From Burkholderiales bacterium (lineage in GTDB: Bacteria; Pseudomonadota; Gammaproteobacteria; Burkholderiales; Burkholderiaceae_E), in assembly GCA_017307915.1 (NCBI GenBank), contig JAFKGG010000373.1, positions 8,484 through 59,352 of the forward strand: a stretch of DNA of 50,869 bases. The letters run 5' to 3'. The position numbers were made by a program, and so were the translations under genes. The notes beneath the pieces are model-generated. The model was not told the DNA's origin. It saw only the letters and a program-made list of their open reading frames with translations, and did no database searches. Below, one piece after another: positions 43,257-50,869 of this stretch (position 1 is its first letter; each line of letters opens with the position of its first letter).

Positions 43257-45624
43257 GACCGGCGGTTACATCGGAAAACGGCTGCTGCGCCGCGAAGACG
43301 AGGCGCTGCTGCGCGGCCGCGGCAGCTATGTCGACGACCTGGCCGAGCCGCAGAACCTGCTGCACCTGGCCTTCGTGATGAGCCCGCATGCGCATGCGCT
43401 GATCAAGTCGATCGACACCAGCGCCGCTCGAAGCCTGCCCGGCGTGTTCGCCGTGTACACGGGCGAGGATCTGGCGCCGCTGATGAAGCCGATCCATACC
43501 GAGATCCTGTTTCCCGGATACCAGGCTGCTGATCGCAATGCGCTGGCTTACGGCAAGGTGCGCTTCGTCGGCGAGCAGGTGGCCGTGGTGCTGGCCGAAG
43601 ACCGCTATATCGCGCAGGACGCGATCGATCTGATCGAGGTCGAGTACGAGGTGCTGCCGGCGGCGGTCGACATGGAAGAGGCGCGCAAGCCCGGCGCGCC
43701 GCTGGTGCACGATCATATCGAGCGCAACATCATTTTCGAAGGCAAGTTCGAGACGCCGGAGTTCGAACGCGAGTTCGCCGCCGGCGAGCATCGGATTCGC
43801 GAGCGCTTTCGCACCGGCCGCGTCGCGGGCGTGCCGATGGAGCCGCGCGGCTGCCTGGCGCTGCCCGAACACAGCGACGCCATCGTCTTTCATACCTCCA
43901 CGCAGATCCAGCATCTGGTGCGCGAAGGGCTCGCGCATCATCTGGGCCGTTCGGAGGCCAGCATTCGCGTGGTCGTGCCCGACGTCGGCGGCGGCTTCGG
44001 CACCAAAGCGCAGCTCTATCCGGAAGAGGTGGTTGCGGCCGCGCTGTGCTTCAAGCTGCGCCGGCCGATCAAATGGGTCCAGGATCGCCGCGAAGAGCTG
44101 CTCACCAACATTCATGCGCGCGACCACCTGTACGACCTGGAAGTCTCGTTCTCCAGCGACGGTGTCATTCGCGGCATGCAGCTCGAGCTGCTGACCAATG
44201 CCGGTGCCTATTCGACTTATCCGTTCGGTTGCACGTTGGAAACCACCGGCGGTTCGCGGATGATTCTCGGGCCGTACCGCATCCGCAACTATATGTACCG
44301 CAGCTTCTCGATCGCCACGCATACCAACCCGGCCGGCGTGTATCGGGGCGTGGCGCAGCCGTCGTGCATGATGGCGATGGAGGGCATGCTCGACCGCATC
44401 GGCCGCTACCTCGGCATCGATCCTGCCGAAGTGCGCCGGCGCAACGTGGTGCAAGCCTCCGACATGCCGTGGACCACGGCGGTCGGCGTGCGTTTCGATA
44501 CCGGCAGCTACCAGCAGTGCCTGGACAAGGCGCTGGAGGCGATCGGCTACGACGAGTTCCGCCGCGCGCAGCCGCGCGACCGGCTGGTCGACGGCAAGTA
44601 TCGCGGCGTCGGCATCTGCAACATGACCGAATTCACCGGCATGGGGGCCCCTGCCTGGCGTTCGCGCGGCCTGAAGCGGATGTCGGGCATCGACAGCGCG
44701 GCACTGCGGGTCGAGGCCACCGGCAAGGTCACCGTGTCGATCAGCCATGCGGCGGCCGGCCAGGGGCATCTGACCACCTTTGCGCAGATCGTGGCGGACT
44801 ACCTGGGCGCGAACATCGAAGACGTGCGGATCATCGAAGGCGACACTGCCGTTTCGCCGTACGGCACCAATACCTTCGCGAGCCGCAGCGCCGTCACCGG
44901 CGGGGGCGCGGTGATCCGCGCTTCGACCAAGGTTGCCGACAAGATCCGGCGGATCGCCGCCCATGTGCTCGAGGCATCGCCGCAGGACATCGTGGTGCGC
45001 GACGGCTACGCTCACGTCGCCGGCGTCACCGATCTGCGGCTGAGTTTTCGCGAGGTGGCCGAGATCGCCTACGCGATGTGCGACGTCAGTCTGCCCGAAG
45101 GCGAAGATTTCGGTCTCGAAGCCTCGGAATACTACGACCCGCCGGTGGTGACGGTGGCGAATGCCGCGCATGTGGTGGCGGTGACCGTCGATGCCCGCGA
45201 CGGCCGCGTCACCATCGACCGGCATGTGGTCGTTCATGACTGCGGCCGGGTGATCAATCCGATGATCGTCGACGGCCAGATTCATGGCGGGGCAGCGCAA
45301 GGCATCGGTGAAGCCTTGATGGAAGAGATGGTCTACGACGAGAACGGCCAGTTGCTCAACGCGAGCCTGCTCGATTATCTTCTGCCTACCGCAATGGACA
45401 TTCCGAACTTCGAGATCTCGCATATCGAGACGCCGACCATCGACGGCCTGGGCGGTTTCAAGGGAGTGGGCGAGGGCGGCTTGATCGGCGCGCTGCCGGC
45501 GGTGGTCAATGCGGTGGCCGATGCGCTGTCGGGCATCGGCGTCAACGTCAATCGCGTGCCGATGCGTCCGGCTTATCTGCGCTCGCTGATCCGTTCGGCG
45601 GCGGCTGAAGGTGGTGCGCGGTGA
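43243..45624 (+). CDS. Molybdenum hydroxylase, molybdopterin-binding (large) subunit
   Basis: 793 aa. Seen: GKRLLRREDEALLRGRGSYVDDL at the start, VPDVGGGFGTKAQLYPEEV, the active-site segment GVYRGVAQPS (about 365-373), QGHLTTFAQIVAD, and catalytic Glu744 in FKGVGEGG. The CO-dehydrogenase AYRCSFR loop is absent, so this is a hydroxylase that inserts water-derived oxygen next to a ring nitrogen or aldehyde. The VYRGVAQ form departs from the common AYRGAGRPE, hinting at an unusual substrate. The ATG at 43243 follows GGGAGG; an earlier in-frame ATG at 43228 is less well placed. Confidence 0.93.
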   Translation: MQANETGGYIGKRLLRREDEALLRGRGSYVDDLAEPQNLLHLAFVMSPHAHALIKSIDTSAARSLPGVFAVYTGEDLAPLMKPIHTEILFPGYQAADRNALAYGKVRFVGEQVAVVLAEDRYIAQDAIDLIEVEYEVLPAAVDMEEARKPGAPLVHDHIERNIIFEGKFETPEFEREFAAGEHRIRERFRTGRVAGVPMEPRGCLALPEHSDAIVFHTSTQIQHLVREGLAHHLGRSEASIRVVVPDVGGGFGTKAQLYPEEVVAAALCFKLRRPIKWVQDRREELLTNIHARDHLYDLEVSFSSDGVIRGMQLELLTNAGAYSTYPFGCTLETTGGSRMILGPYRIRNYMYRSFSIATHTNPAGVYRGVAQPSCMMAMEGMLDRIGRYLGIDPAEVRRRNVVQASDMPWTTAVGVRFDTGSYQQCLDKALEAIGYDEFRRAQPRDRLVDGKYRGVGICNMTEFTGMGAPAWRSRGLKRMSGIDSAALRVEATGKVTVSISHAAAGQGHLTTFAQIVADYLGANIEDVRIIEGDTAVSPYGTNTFASRSAVTGGGAVIRASTKVADKIRRIAAHVLEASPQDIVVRDGYAHVAGVTDLRLSFREVAEIAYAMCDVSLPEGEDFGLEASEYYDPPVVTVANAAHVVAVTVDARDGRVTIDRHVVVHDCGRVINPMIVDGQIHGGAAQGIGEALMEEMVYDENGQLLNASLLDYLLPTAMDIPNFEISHIETPTIDGLGGFKGVGEGGLIGALPAVVNAVADALSGIGVNVNRVPMRPAYLRSLIRSAAAEGGAR

Positions 45625-45712
45625 GCGTTCGATCGGCTGCAATCGATCGGTATTTAGATGGGCCGGATTGTGCCCGCGGCAACGAAGCTGTGCTTGAAGG
45701 GATACGACGATC

Positions 45713-46171
45713 GTGCAACTGAACAATGAACATCATCTGGAAGCATCGCGGGCCAAGGTCTGGGAGGCGCTGAACGACCTGGAAACATTGAAGGCCTCGA
45801 TCCCGGGCTGCGAGCAGATGGAACGGATCGACGAACGCACGCTGCGCGCCGTCGTCAAATCGCGCGTCGGGCCGGTGAGCGCGCGCTTCACCGGCACGGT
45901 CGCGTTCTCCGATATCGAGCCGATGTGCGGCTATACGATCACCTTCAAGGGCGAAGGCGGCATGGCCGGTTTCGCAAGCGGCAATGCGCGCGTCGATCTG
46001 AGCGACGACGGCGACGGCACGCTGTTGCGCTATGAGTCGAAGGCGCAGGTCGGCGGCAAGCTGGCTCAGATCGGCTCGCGTCTGATCGACAGCGTCGCGA
46101 GCAAGACGGCAAGCGAGTTCTTCCAGCGCTTCGCCGCTGTCGTCTCACAGGATCAGGCGAAGGCCGATTGA
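45713..46171 (+). CDS. coxG: CoxG-like SRPBCC protein
   Basis: 152 aa. Matches the CoxG family: LNNEHHLEASRAKVWEALNDLETLKASIPGCEQM, VKSRVGPVSARFTGTV, and GGKLAQIGSRLIDSVA. These proteins accompany molybdenum hydroxylases of the CO-dehydrogenase family and are thought to help membrane attachment or cofactor delivery. The start is GTG at 45713 with AAGGGA 12 bases upstream. The 88-bp gap before it has an inverted CGATCG-N8-CGATCG. Confidence 0.9.
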   Translation: MQLNNEHHLEASRAKVWEALNDLETLKASIPGCEQMERIDERTLRAVVKSRVGPVSARFTGTVAFSDIEPMCGYTITFKGEGGMAGFASGNARVDLSDDGDGTLLRYESKAQVGGKLAQIGSRLIDSVASKTASEFFQRFAAVVSQDQAKAD

Positions 46172-46194
46172 GCCGCAGCGGGAATGCGCAAACG

Positions 46195-46659
46195 ATGAAG
46201 GTGACCTTGCTGGTGGTGACCATGACGGGTACGGCTGAAATGATCGCGGAAGATCTGGTCGCGGCCTTCTCGAAAGAACACGAGCTGACGATGGTGCTCG
46301 CCGAACGCACGCAGCCCGAGCTGTTCGATGGCACGCAGCATCTGGTGGTGGTGAGCAGTACTTATGGAGAGGGCGAAGTGCCCGACCCCGGCAAGCCGCT
46401 GTATGAGGGGTTGCGCCGCAAGGACGGCGAGCTCAAGGGGCTGCGCTATGGCGTCGTCTCGCTGGGCGACAGCATCTACAAGGAGACCTTCGCCAACGGC
46501 GGCCGGCTCTGGGACGCGCTGCTGGCCGAACGCGGCGCGACGCGGCTCGCCGAGACGCTGCTTCTCGATGCCTCGGGCAGCGCCGACATGTCGGCGCTCG
46601 CGGTCGACTGGTTCGGCGCCTGGCTGCGCACGGCGGCACAGGCCGAGACGACCGCTTGA
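46195..46659 (+). CDS. Flavodoxin
   Basis: 154 aa, short-chain flavodoxin/MioC-like. The FMN phosphate loop is TMTGTA (residues 9-14) and the isoalloxazine loops are SSTYGEGEVPDPG and GDSIYKETFANGG. A one-electron carrier. The frame begins at a TTG overlapping the coxG stop, but the ATG at 46195 with GGGAA upstream fits the fold. Followed 19 bp later by a ferredoxin-reductase-like flavoprotein, which together form a natural NADPH-to-flavodoxin chain. Confidence 0.9.
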   Translation: MKVTLLVVTMTGTAEMIAEDLVAAFSKEHELTMVLAERTQPELFDGTQHLVVVSSTYGEGEVPDPGKPLYEGLRRKDGELKGLRYGVVSLGDSIYKETFANGGRLWDALLAERGATRLAETLLLDASGSADMSALAVDWFGAWLRTAAQAETTA

Positions 46660-46678
46660 CGGCAGGCGCGCTGCGCCT

Positions 46679-47851
46679 ATGGTGATTGCCATCGTAGGCA
46701 GCGGGCCGGCCGGCTTCTACTGCGCCGATTTCCTGACCCGTGCCTTGCCCGACGCGCAGGTGCACGTCTTTGAGCGCCTGCCCCAGCCTTACGGCCTGCT
46801 GCGCTACGGCGTGGCGCCTGACCATGCCGGTACGCGCGGCCTCAGCCGTCTGTTCGATCGCATCGCGCGGCGTGCGAACCTGCGTTGCTTCGCCAACGTG
46901 GGGGTCGGCGCCGATATCGCGTTCGAGGATCTACGCGTGGCCTACGACGCGGTGATCCTGGCCACCGGGGCTGCGTGCGGGGCGAAGGCAATCTCCTCGG
47001 ATCCCGACCTGCCCTCTTCGTCATCGATCACCGCATTCGATCTGCTGCGCTGCTTCAACGGCCATCCCGACGCGGATGCCCGGCAATTGCCGGGCCGCAC
47101 GCAGGCTGCGTGCATCATCGGCCACGGCAATGTCGCCCTCGACGTGGCGCGCCTGCTGGCGCACCCGAGTGAAACGCTGGCGCGTTGCGGCGTTCCCCGG
47201 GCGGTCGTCGAGTGGCATGCGGGCCTGGGTTTGCAGGAGATCCATCTGTGCGGTCGCGGCCATGCGGGTAACACGCGCTTTTCCGCCGCCGGCCTGGAAG
47301 AACTGGAAAACGTTGATGGTTTGCGGCGGCTGGTGGATCCGGCCGATGTTTCGATGGCAGAGGGAAGCAATCTGCCGGCCTTGGAGGTGCTGCGCCGCTG
47401 GGCAGGCCACGGCGGCGGCGCCGATTCCGGGCCCGGCATGGCGATTCGCTGGCATTTCGAGTGCGCGCCGCTGCGTCATCGCGATCGGGTGCTGGTGGTC
47501 CGCGATCCCTCGCGGGGCATGCGCGAGATCGCGGCCGATGTGCTGATCCATGCAGTCGGCCAGCGGCCCGCGGTGATGCCGGGCGTTCCGGTCGATCCGC
47601 AGACCGGGGCCGTCGCGCATCGCAACGGCAGGGTCGATGGGATGCCGGGCACCTACGTCGTGGGCTGGGCGGCCGGTGGCCGCAACGAATCGATCGCGGG
47701 CAGCCGCGCTGCCGCCGGGGCACTGGCTGAGGTCGTCATCGCCGATTTGCGGCAACGCTCTGTGCTGCTCGATGGGCGTGCGGCCGAGCGCCTCATCCTG
47801 AGCTGCGGGCTCGGCTCGCCGGATCGGGAACCGCCGGCTGAGAACGGCTGA
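46679..47851 (+). CDS. Adrenodoxin-reductase-type NADPH:ferredoxin/flavodoxin reductase
   Basis: 390 aa. FAD motif VGSGPAGFYCADFL, PQPYGLLRYGVAPDH (adrenodoxin reductase/FprA hallmark), NADPH motif GHGNVALDVARLL, and a C-terminal YVVGWAAGGRNESIAGSRA. It is shorter than FprA (about 450 aa), with a compressed middle. It should reduce the flavodoxin encoded next door. Last gene of the train. The weak ribosome site suggests coupling or low expression. Confidence 0.88.
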   Translation: MVIAIVGSGPAGFYCADFLTRALPDAQVHVFERLPQPYGLLRYGVAPDHAGTRGLSRLFDRIARRANLRCFANVGVGADIAFEDLRVAYDAVILATGAACGAKAISSDPDLPSSSSITAFDLLRCFNGHPDADARQLPGRTQAACIIGHGNVALDVARLLAHPSETLARCGVPRAVVEWHAGLGLQEIHLCGRGHAGNTRFSAAGLEELENVDGLRRLVDPADVSMAEGSNLPALEVLRRWAGHGGGADSGPGMAIRWHFECAPLRHRDRVLVVRDPSRGMREIAADVLIHAVGQRPAVMPGVPVDPQTGAVAHRNGRVDGMPGTYVVGWAAGGRNESIAGSRAAAGALAEVVIADLRQRSVLLDGRAAERLILSCGLGSPDREPPAENG

Positions 47852-47922
47852 GCGCGCGGCACTGGGTCGGTTGGATCGCGCGCGGTCGCGTCAATGCGCC
47901 GCCGCGTGCCCGTAGCGAGTCT

Positions 47923-49065
47923 TCAGAATGCCTCGTTGCCCAGCGCGCGTCCGATTAGGATGCGCTGGATGTCACTGGTACCCTCGTAGATCTGGCACAC
48001 GCGCACGTCGCGCCAGATGCGTTCGACCGGATAGTCGTTGACGTAGCCGTAGCCGCCGTGGATCTGGATCGCATCCGAGCAGACGCGTTCGGCGATCTCC
48101 GAGGCGAACAGTTTGGCCATCGCCGCTTCCTTCAGGCACGGCTTGCCGGCGTCTTTCAGCGCGGCGGCGTGCAGGATCAACTGGCGTGCGGCTTCGATGC
48201 GCGTGGCCATGTCGGCCAGCCGGAACTCGACCGCCTGGTGCTCGATGATAGGCCGGCCGAACGCCTGCCGTTCGCGCGCATAGCGCATGGCCGCCTCGAA
48301 CGCGGCGCGCGCCATGCCTACCGATTGCGACGCGATGCCGATGCGCCCGCCTTCCAGGCCCGACAGCGCGATCTTGTAGCCCTGGCCCTCGTCGCCGATC
48401 AGGTTGGCCGCCGGCACGCGGCAGTTGTCGAACACGATCTGCGCGGTATCGGAGGCGTGCTGGCCGGTTTTCTCTTCCAGGCGGGCCACCACGTAGCCGG
48501 GCGTACCGGTGGGCACCAGGAACGCCGAGATGCCGCGCTTGCCGGCGGCCTTGTCGGTGACCGCCATCACGATCGCCACGTCGGCATGCTTGCCCGAAGT
48601 GATGAACTGCTTGACGCCGTCAAGTATCCAGTGATCGCCGTCGCACACGGCGCGCGTGCGCAGCGCCGAGGCGTCGGAGCCGACCTGCGGCTCGGTCAGG
48701 CAGAACGCGCCGAGCATGCGGCCGGCGGCCAGCGGGCGCAGCCACTGTTCTTTCTGCGCTTCGTTGCCCCAGGCCAGCAGGATCGAGCACACCGGGCAGT
48801 TGTTGACCGAGATGATGGTCGAGGTGGCGCCGTCGCCGGCGGCGATTTCTTCGAGCACCAGCGCCAGTGATACGTAGTCGAGCCCGGCGCCTTCCCACTG
48901 CGGCGGCACGGTGATGCCGAAGCAGCCGAGCCGGGCCAGCCCTTGCAAGGCCTGCGCCGGGAACGTCGATTCGCGATCCCAGCGCGCGGCGTTCGGCGCG
49001 ATCTCGGCTTGCACGAACGCGCGCACGGCGTCGCGCGTCATCGTCTGTTCGTCGGAAAGCAGCAT
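47923..49065 (-). CDS. Acyl-CoA dehydrogenase
   Basis: 380 aa flavoenzyme for the first step of beta-oxidation. FAD and substrate loops: CLTEPQVGSDASALRT, WILDGVKQFITSG, RQAFGRPI, QIHGGYGYVNDYPVERIWRD, and catalytic Glu361 in YEGTSDIQR, the position used by short/medium-chain enzymes (isovaleryl-CoA dehydrogenase uses a different site). The ATG at 49065 has GAGG upstream. It follows an SDR gene by 76 bp on the same strand. Short-chain (butyryl-type) specificity is the best guess, so it does not simply fill the missing isovaleryl step of the liu cluster. Confidence 0.93.
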   Translation of the reverse strand: MLLSDEQTMTRDAVRAFVQAEIAPNAARWDRESTFPAQALQGLARLGCFGITVPPQWEGAGLDYVSLALVLEEIAAGDGATSTIISVNNCPVCSILLAWGNEAQKEQWLRPLAAGRMLGAFCLTEPQVGSDASALRTRAVCDGDHWILDGVKQFITSGKHADVAIVMAVTDKAAGKRGISAFLVPTGTPGYVVARLEEKTGQHASDTAQIVFDNCRVPAANLIGDEGQGYKIALSGLEGGRIGIASQSVGMARAAFEAAMRYARERQAFGRPIIEHQAVEFRLADMATRIEAARQLILHAAALKDAGKPCLKEAAMAKLFASEIAERVCSDAIQIHGGYGYVNDYPVERIWRDVRVCQIYEGTSDIQRILIGRALGNEAF

Positions 49066-49141
49066 GGCGGTGCCTCGGGCGTGTGATGGCGATGGACGGG
49101 GGCGCAGGTGCGGCCGGAGGCGAAGGCCGGCCGCGCCCGCG

Positions 49142-49819
49142 CTACCAGGCCAGCGACTGGCCGCGATAGTCGTAGAAGCTGCCGCCCGGATAAGCCGTCG
49201 GGTTGTCGATGATGCGGCGCATGCCGGCGATGCTGGCGGCAACATCGACGTCGGCGTTGGGCCCGCCCATGTCGGTGCGCACCCAGCCCGGATGCAGCGT
49301 CAGCACGCGCACGCCGAGCGTGGCGTATTCGGCGTGCGCGAGCTTGGCCACCATGTTTTCAGCGGCCTTGGAAACGCGATACAGCATGCCGTAGCTGGCG
49401 CCGGCGTCGGCGATCGAGCCCATGCGGCTGGAGATGAACGCCAGCGTGCCGCGTGACGGCCCCAGCAGCGGCGCCACCAGCGGTACCAGCCGCATCGGCG
49501 CCAGCACGTTGGTGCGCATGACCAGATCGAAGTCGTCAGGCGCCGGCGGCTGGTGGATGTTGCTGGCGCGCGGCCCGTAGACACCGGCATTGACGATCAG
49601 CACGTCGAGCTTTTCGCCGTCTAGCTGCCACGACAAGCCGGCCAGATCGTTGGTGTCGAGCACGTCGAACTTCAGCGTATGCGCGCCGAGTTCGCGCAGC
49701 CGAAGGCGGTCGGGTTCGGAACGGTGCGTGCCGAACACGTTCCAGCCTTCGGCCAGATACTGCTTGACGAACTCCAGACCCAGGCCGCGCGAAGCGCCGA
49801 TGACCAGTGCCGTGGGCAT
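49142..49819 (-). CDS. Short-chain dehydrogenase/reductase
   Basis: 225 aa Rossmann enzyme. Cofactor motif GASRGLG (8-14), NAGVYG, catalytic Ser in FISSRMG and the YRVSK Tyr/Lys pair. C-terminal HPGWVRTDMGG is typical of the small CsgA/sniffer-like SDR group. The ATG at 49819 lies two bases after the thiolase stop, so it is co-transcribed. The substrate is not evident; reduction of a carbonyl in a short acyl chain is plausible. Confidence 0.9.
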   Translation of the reverse strand: MPTALVIGASRGLGLEFVKQYLAEGWNVFGTHRSEPDRLRLRELGAHTLKFDVLDTNDLAGLSWQLDGEKLDVLIVNAGVYGPRASNIHQPPAPDDFDLVMRTNVLAPMRLVPLVAPLLGPSRGTLAFISSRMGSIADAGASYGMLYRVSKAAENMVAKLAHAEYATLGVRVLTLHPGWVRTDMGGPNADVDVAASIAGMRRIIDNPTAYPGGSFYDYRGQSLAW

Positions 49820-49821
49820 CG

Positions 49822-50869
49822 TCAGACCAGCTCGATGCCGACCGCAGTGGCCTCGCCGCCGCCGATGCACAGCGAGGCGATGCCGCGGCGCCCGCCGGTC
49901 TTGCGCAGCGCGCCGATCAGCGTGACGATCAGCCGCGCGCCCGAAGCGCCGATCGGGTGGCCCAGCGCCACCGCTCCGCCGTGCACGTTGACCTTGGCAT
50001 GCGGCAGCCCGTGTTCCTTCATCGCCGCCATCGCCACGGTCGCGAACGCTTCGTTGATCTCGAACAGATCCACCGAGCCGCTGTTCCAGCCGGTCTTCTG
50101 GTACAGCTTGGCGATCGCGCCGACCGGCGCGGTGGTGAACCACTGCGGTTCCTGCGAATGCGTGGCATGCGCCACCAGCCGCGCCAGCGGCTTGACGCCC
50201 AGCTTGTCGGCGGTGGAAGCGCGCATCAGCACCAGCGCGGCCGCGCCGTCGGAGATCGACGACGAGGTGGCGGCGGTGACGGTGCCGTCTTTCTTGAACG
50301 CGGCCCTCAGCGTCGGGATCTTCTCGGGATTGGCCTTGAACGGCTGCTCGTCTTTCTCGATCAGCACGTCGCCCTTGCGGCCGGCCACCGTGACCGGGGC
50401 CATTTCCCATTTGAAGCTGCCGTCGTTGTTGGCGGCCACCGCGCGCCGGGTGGATTCGATCGCGTAGGCATCCTGCTCTTCGCGGGTGAAGCCGTATTTG
50501 CTGACGCAGTCTTCGGCGAACAGGCCCATCGACTTGCCGCCGCCGTTGGGCTGCTTGTCGTAGGCGTCTTCCAGGCCGTCGAGCGCCATGTGGTCATAGA
50601 TGGTGCCGTGGCCGTAGCGGTAGCCGCCGCGGCCCTTGAGCATCAGGTAGGGTGCGTTGCTCATGCTTTCCCTGCCGCCGGCTACCACCACGTTCTGGCT
50701 GCCGGCCACGAGCAGGTCGTGCGCGAACATCGCAGCCTTCATGCCCGAGCCGCACACTTTGTTGATCGTGGTGGCGCCGGTCGACGGCGGCAGGCCGGCG
50801 CCGATCGAGGCCTGGCGCGCCGGCGCCTGGCCCTGGCCGGCCGGCAGCACGCAGCCCATGATGACTTCG
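49822..50869 (-). CDS. Acetyl-CoA acetyltransferase/thiolase (5' end missing)
   Basis: 348 codons visible; the frame (EVIMGCVLPAGQGQAPARQAS) continues past the window end, so about 45 N-terminal residues are missing. Catalytic Cys in NKVCGSGMKA, His in GGAVALGHPIGASGAR, and the second Cys in LCIGGGEA are all present. NEAFA and the ISDGAAALVLM segments are also standard. It interconverts two acetyl-CoA and acetoacetyl-CoA, and may use the acetoacetate from the liu pathway after activation. First gene of the terminal minus-strand operon seen here. Confidence 0.94.
   Translation of the reverse strand, partial: EVIMGCVLPAGQGQAPARQASIGAGLPPSTGATTINKVCGSGMKAAMFAHDLLVAGSQNVVVAGGRESMSNAPYLMLKGRGGYRYGHGTIYDHMALDGLEDAYDKQPNGGGKSMGLFAEDCVSKYGFTREEQDAYAIESTRRAVAANNDGSFKWEMAPVTVAGRKGDVLIEKDEQPFKANPEKIPTLRAAFKKDGTVTAATSSSISDGAAALVLMRASTADKLGVKPLARLVAHATHSQEPQWFTTAPVGAIAKLYQKTGWNSGSVDLFEINEAFATVAMAAMKEHGLPHAKVNVHGGAVALGHPIGASGARLIVTLIGALRKTGGRRGIASLCIGGGEATAVGIELV

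Noticed and set aside
42958-45726. 922-codon open frame on the minus strand
   Set aside because: Antisense to the molybdenum hydroxylase genes, which have full motifs. The translation is low-complexity Arg/His/Ala and matches no family.
41846-46171. Carbon monoxide dehydrogenase (coxMSL-coxG)
   Set aside because: Gene order and CoxG fit, but the large subunit lacks the AYRCSFR active-site loop of form I CO dehydrogenase.

Overview
This is a GC-rich bacterial chromosome segment of densely packed metabolic operons. It has no rRNA, tRNA, insertion sequence, phage gene or CRISPR array that I can see. A Bug/TctC-type solute-binding protein, two complete Liv-type ABC transporters, many acyl-CoA enzymes, and IclR, GntR and TetR regulators suggest a Betaproteobacterium of the order Burkholderiales. 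That placement is inferred from gene content and codon use, not from a marker gene.

Layout. (1) 1-1179: the 3' part of a MeaB-type GTPase fused to a PaaI-type thioesterase. (2) 1.2-10.6 kb: a Crp/Fnr-family regulator, divergent from an operon in which two CoA ligases bracket a five-part Liv-type ABC importer. (3) 10.7-12.4 kb: GMP reductase and a nitrobindin-like beta-barrel protein. (4) 12.4-15.0 kb: two tandemly duplicated membrane diguanylate cyclases. (5) 15.0-23.1 kb: PaaY, then on the minus strand a TetR regulator followed by the leucine/isovalerate genes liuB-liuC-liuD-liuE and a DUF1289-metallo-beta-lactamase fusion. (6) 23.2-23.9 kb: a HigBA toxin-antitoxin pair under a perfect 17-bp palindrome. 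(7) 23.9-28.2 kb, minus strand: GntR-MaoC-CitE-CoA transferase-Bug protein, with the logic of an itaconate/mesaconate-type C5-dicarboxylate pathway. (8) 28.4-32.0 kb: an AsmA-like protein and a membrane coiled-coil zinc-ribbon protein. (9) 32.1-47.9 kb: an IclR regulator, an amidase and a 13-kb single-strand gene train described below. (10) 47.9-50.9 kb, minus strand: thiolase, short-chain dehydrogenase and acyl-CoA dehydrogenase.

The most interesting part is region 9. A second Liv-type importer (livH-livM-livG-livF plus binding protein) runs directly into a Rieske oxygenase, a NicX-like (2,5-dihydroxypyridine dioxygenase family) protein with the His/His/Asp metal triad, a three-subunit molybdenum hydroxylase with CoxG, a flavodoxin and an adrenodoxin-reductase-like flavoprotein. 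This reads as uptake, ring hydroxylation and ring cleavage of an N-heteroaromatic acid, with its own NADPH-to-flavodoxin electron supply. I cannot match the combination to a named pathway, and the substrate is unknown. The promoter region carries a perfect FNR-type box (TTGAT-N4-ATCAA), and the adjacent iclR gene has its own 15-bp palindrome.

Together the window describes an organism that imports carboxylic or heteroaromatic acids, turns them into CoA thioesters or dihydroxylated rings, and feeds acetyl-CoA, pyruvate and acetoacetate into central metabolism. Gene starts were chosen from Shine-Dalgarno spacing and family length. Several differ from the longest open frame and are noted where so.
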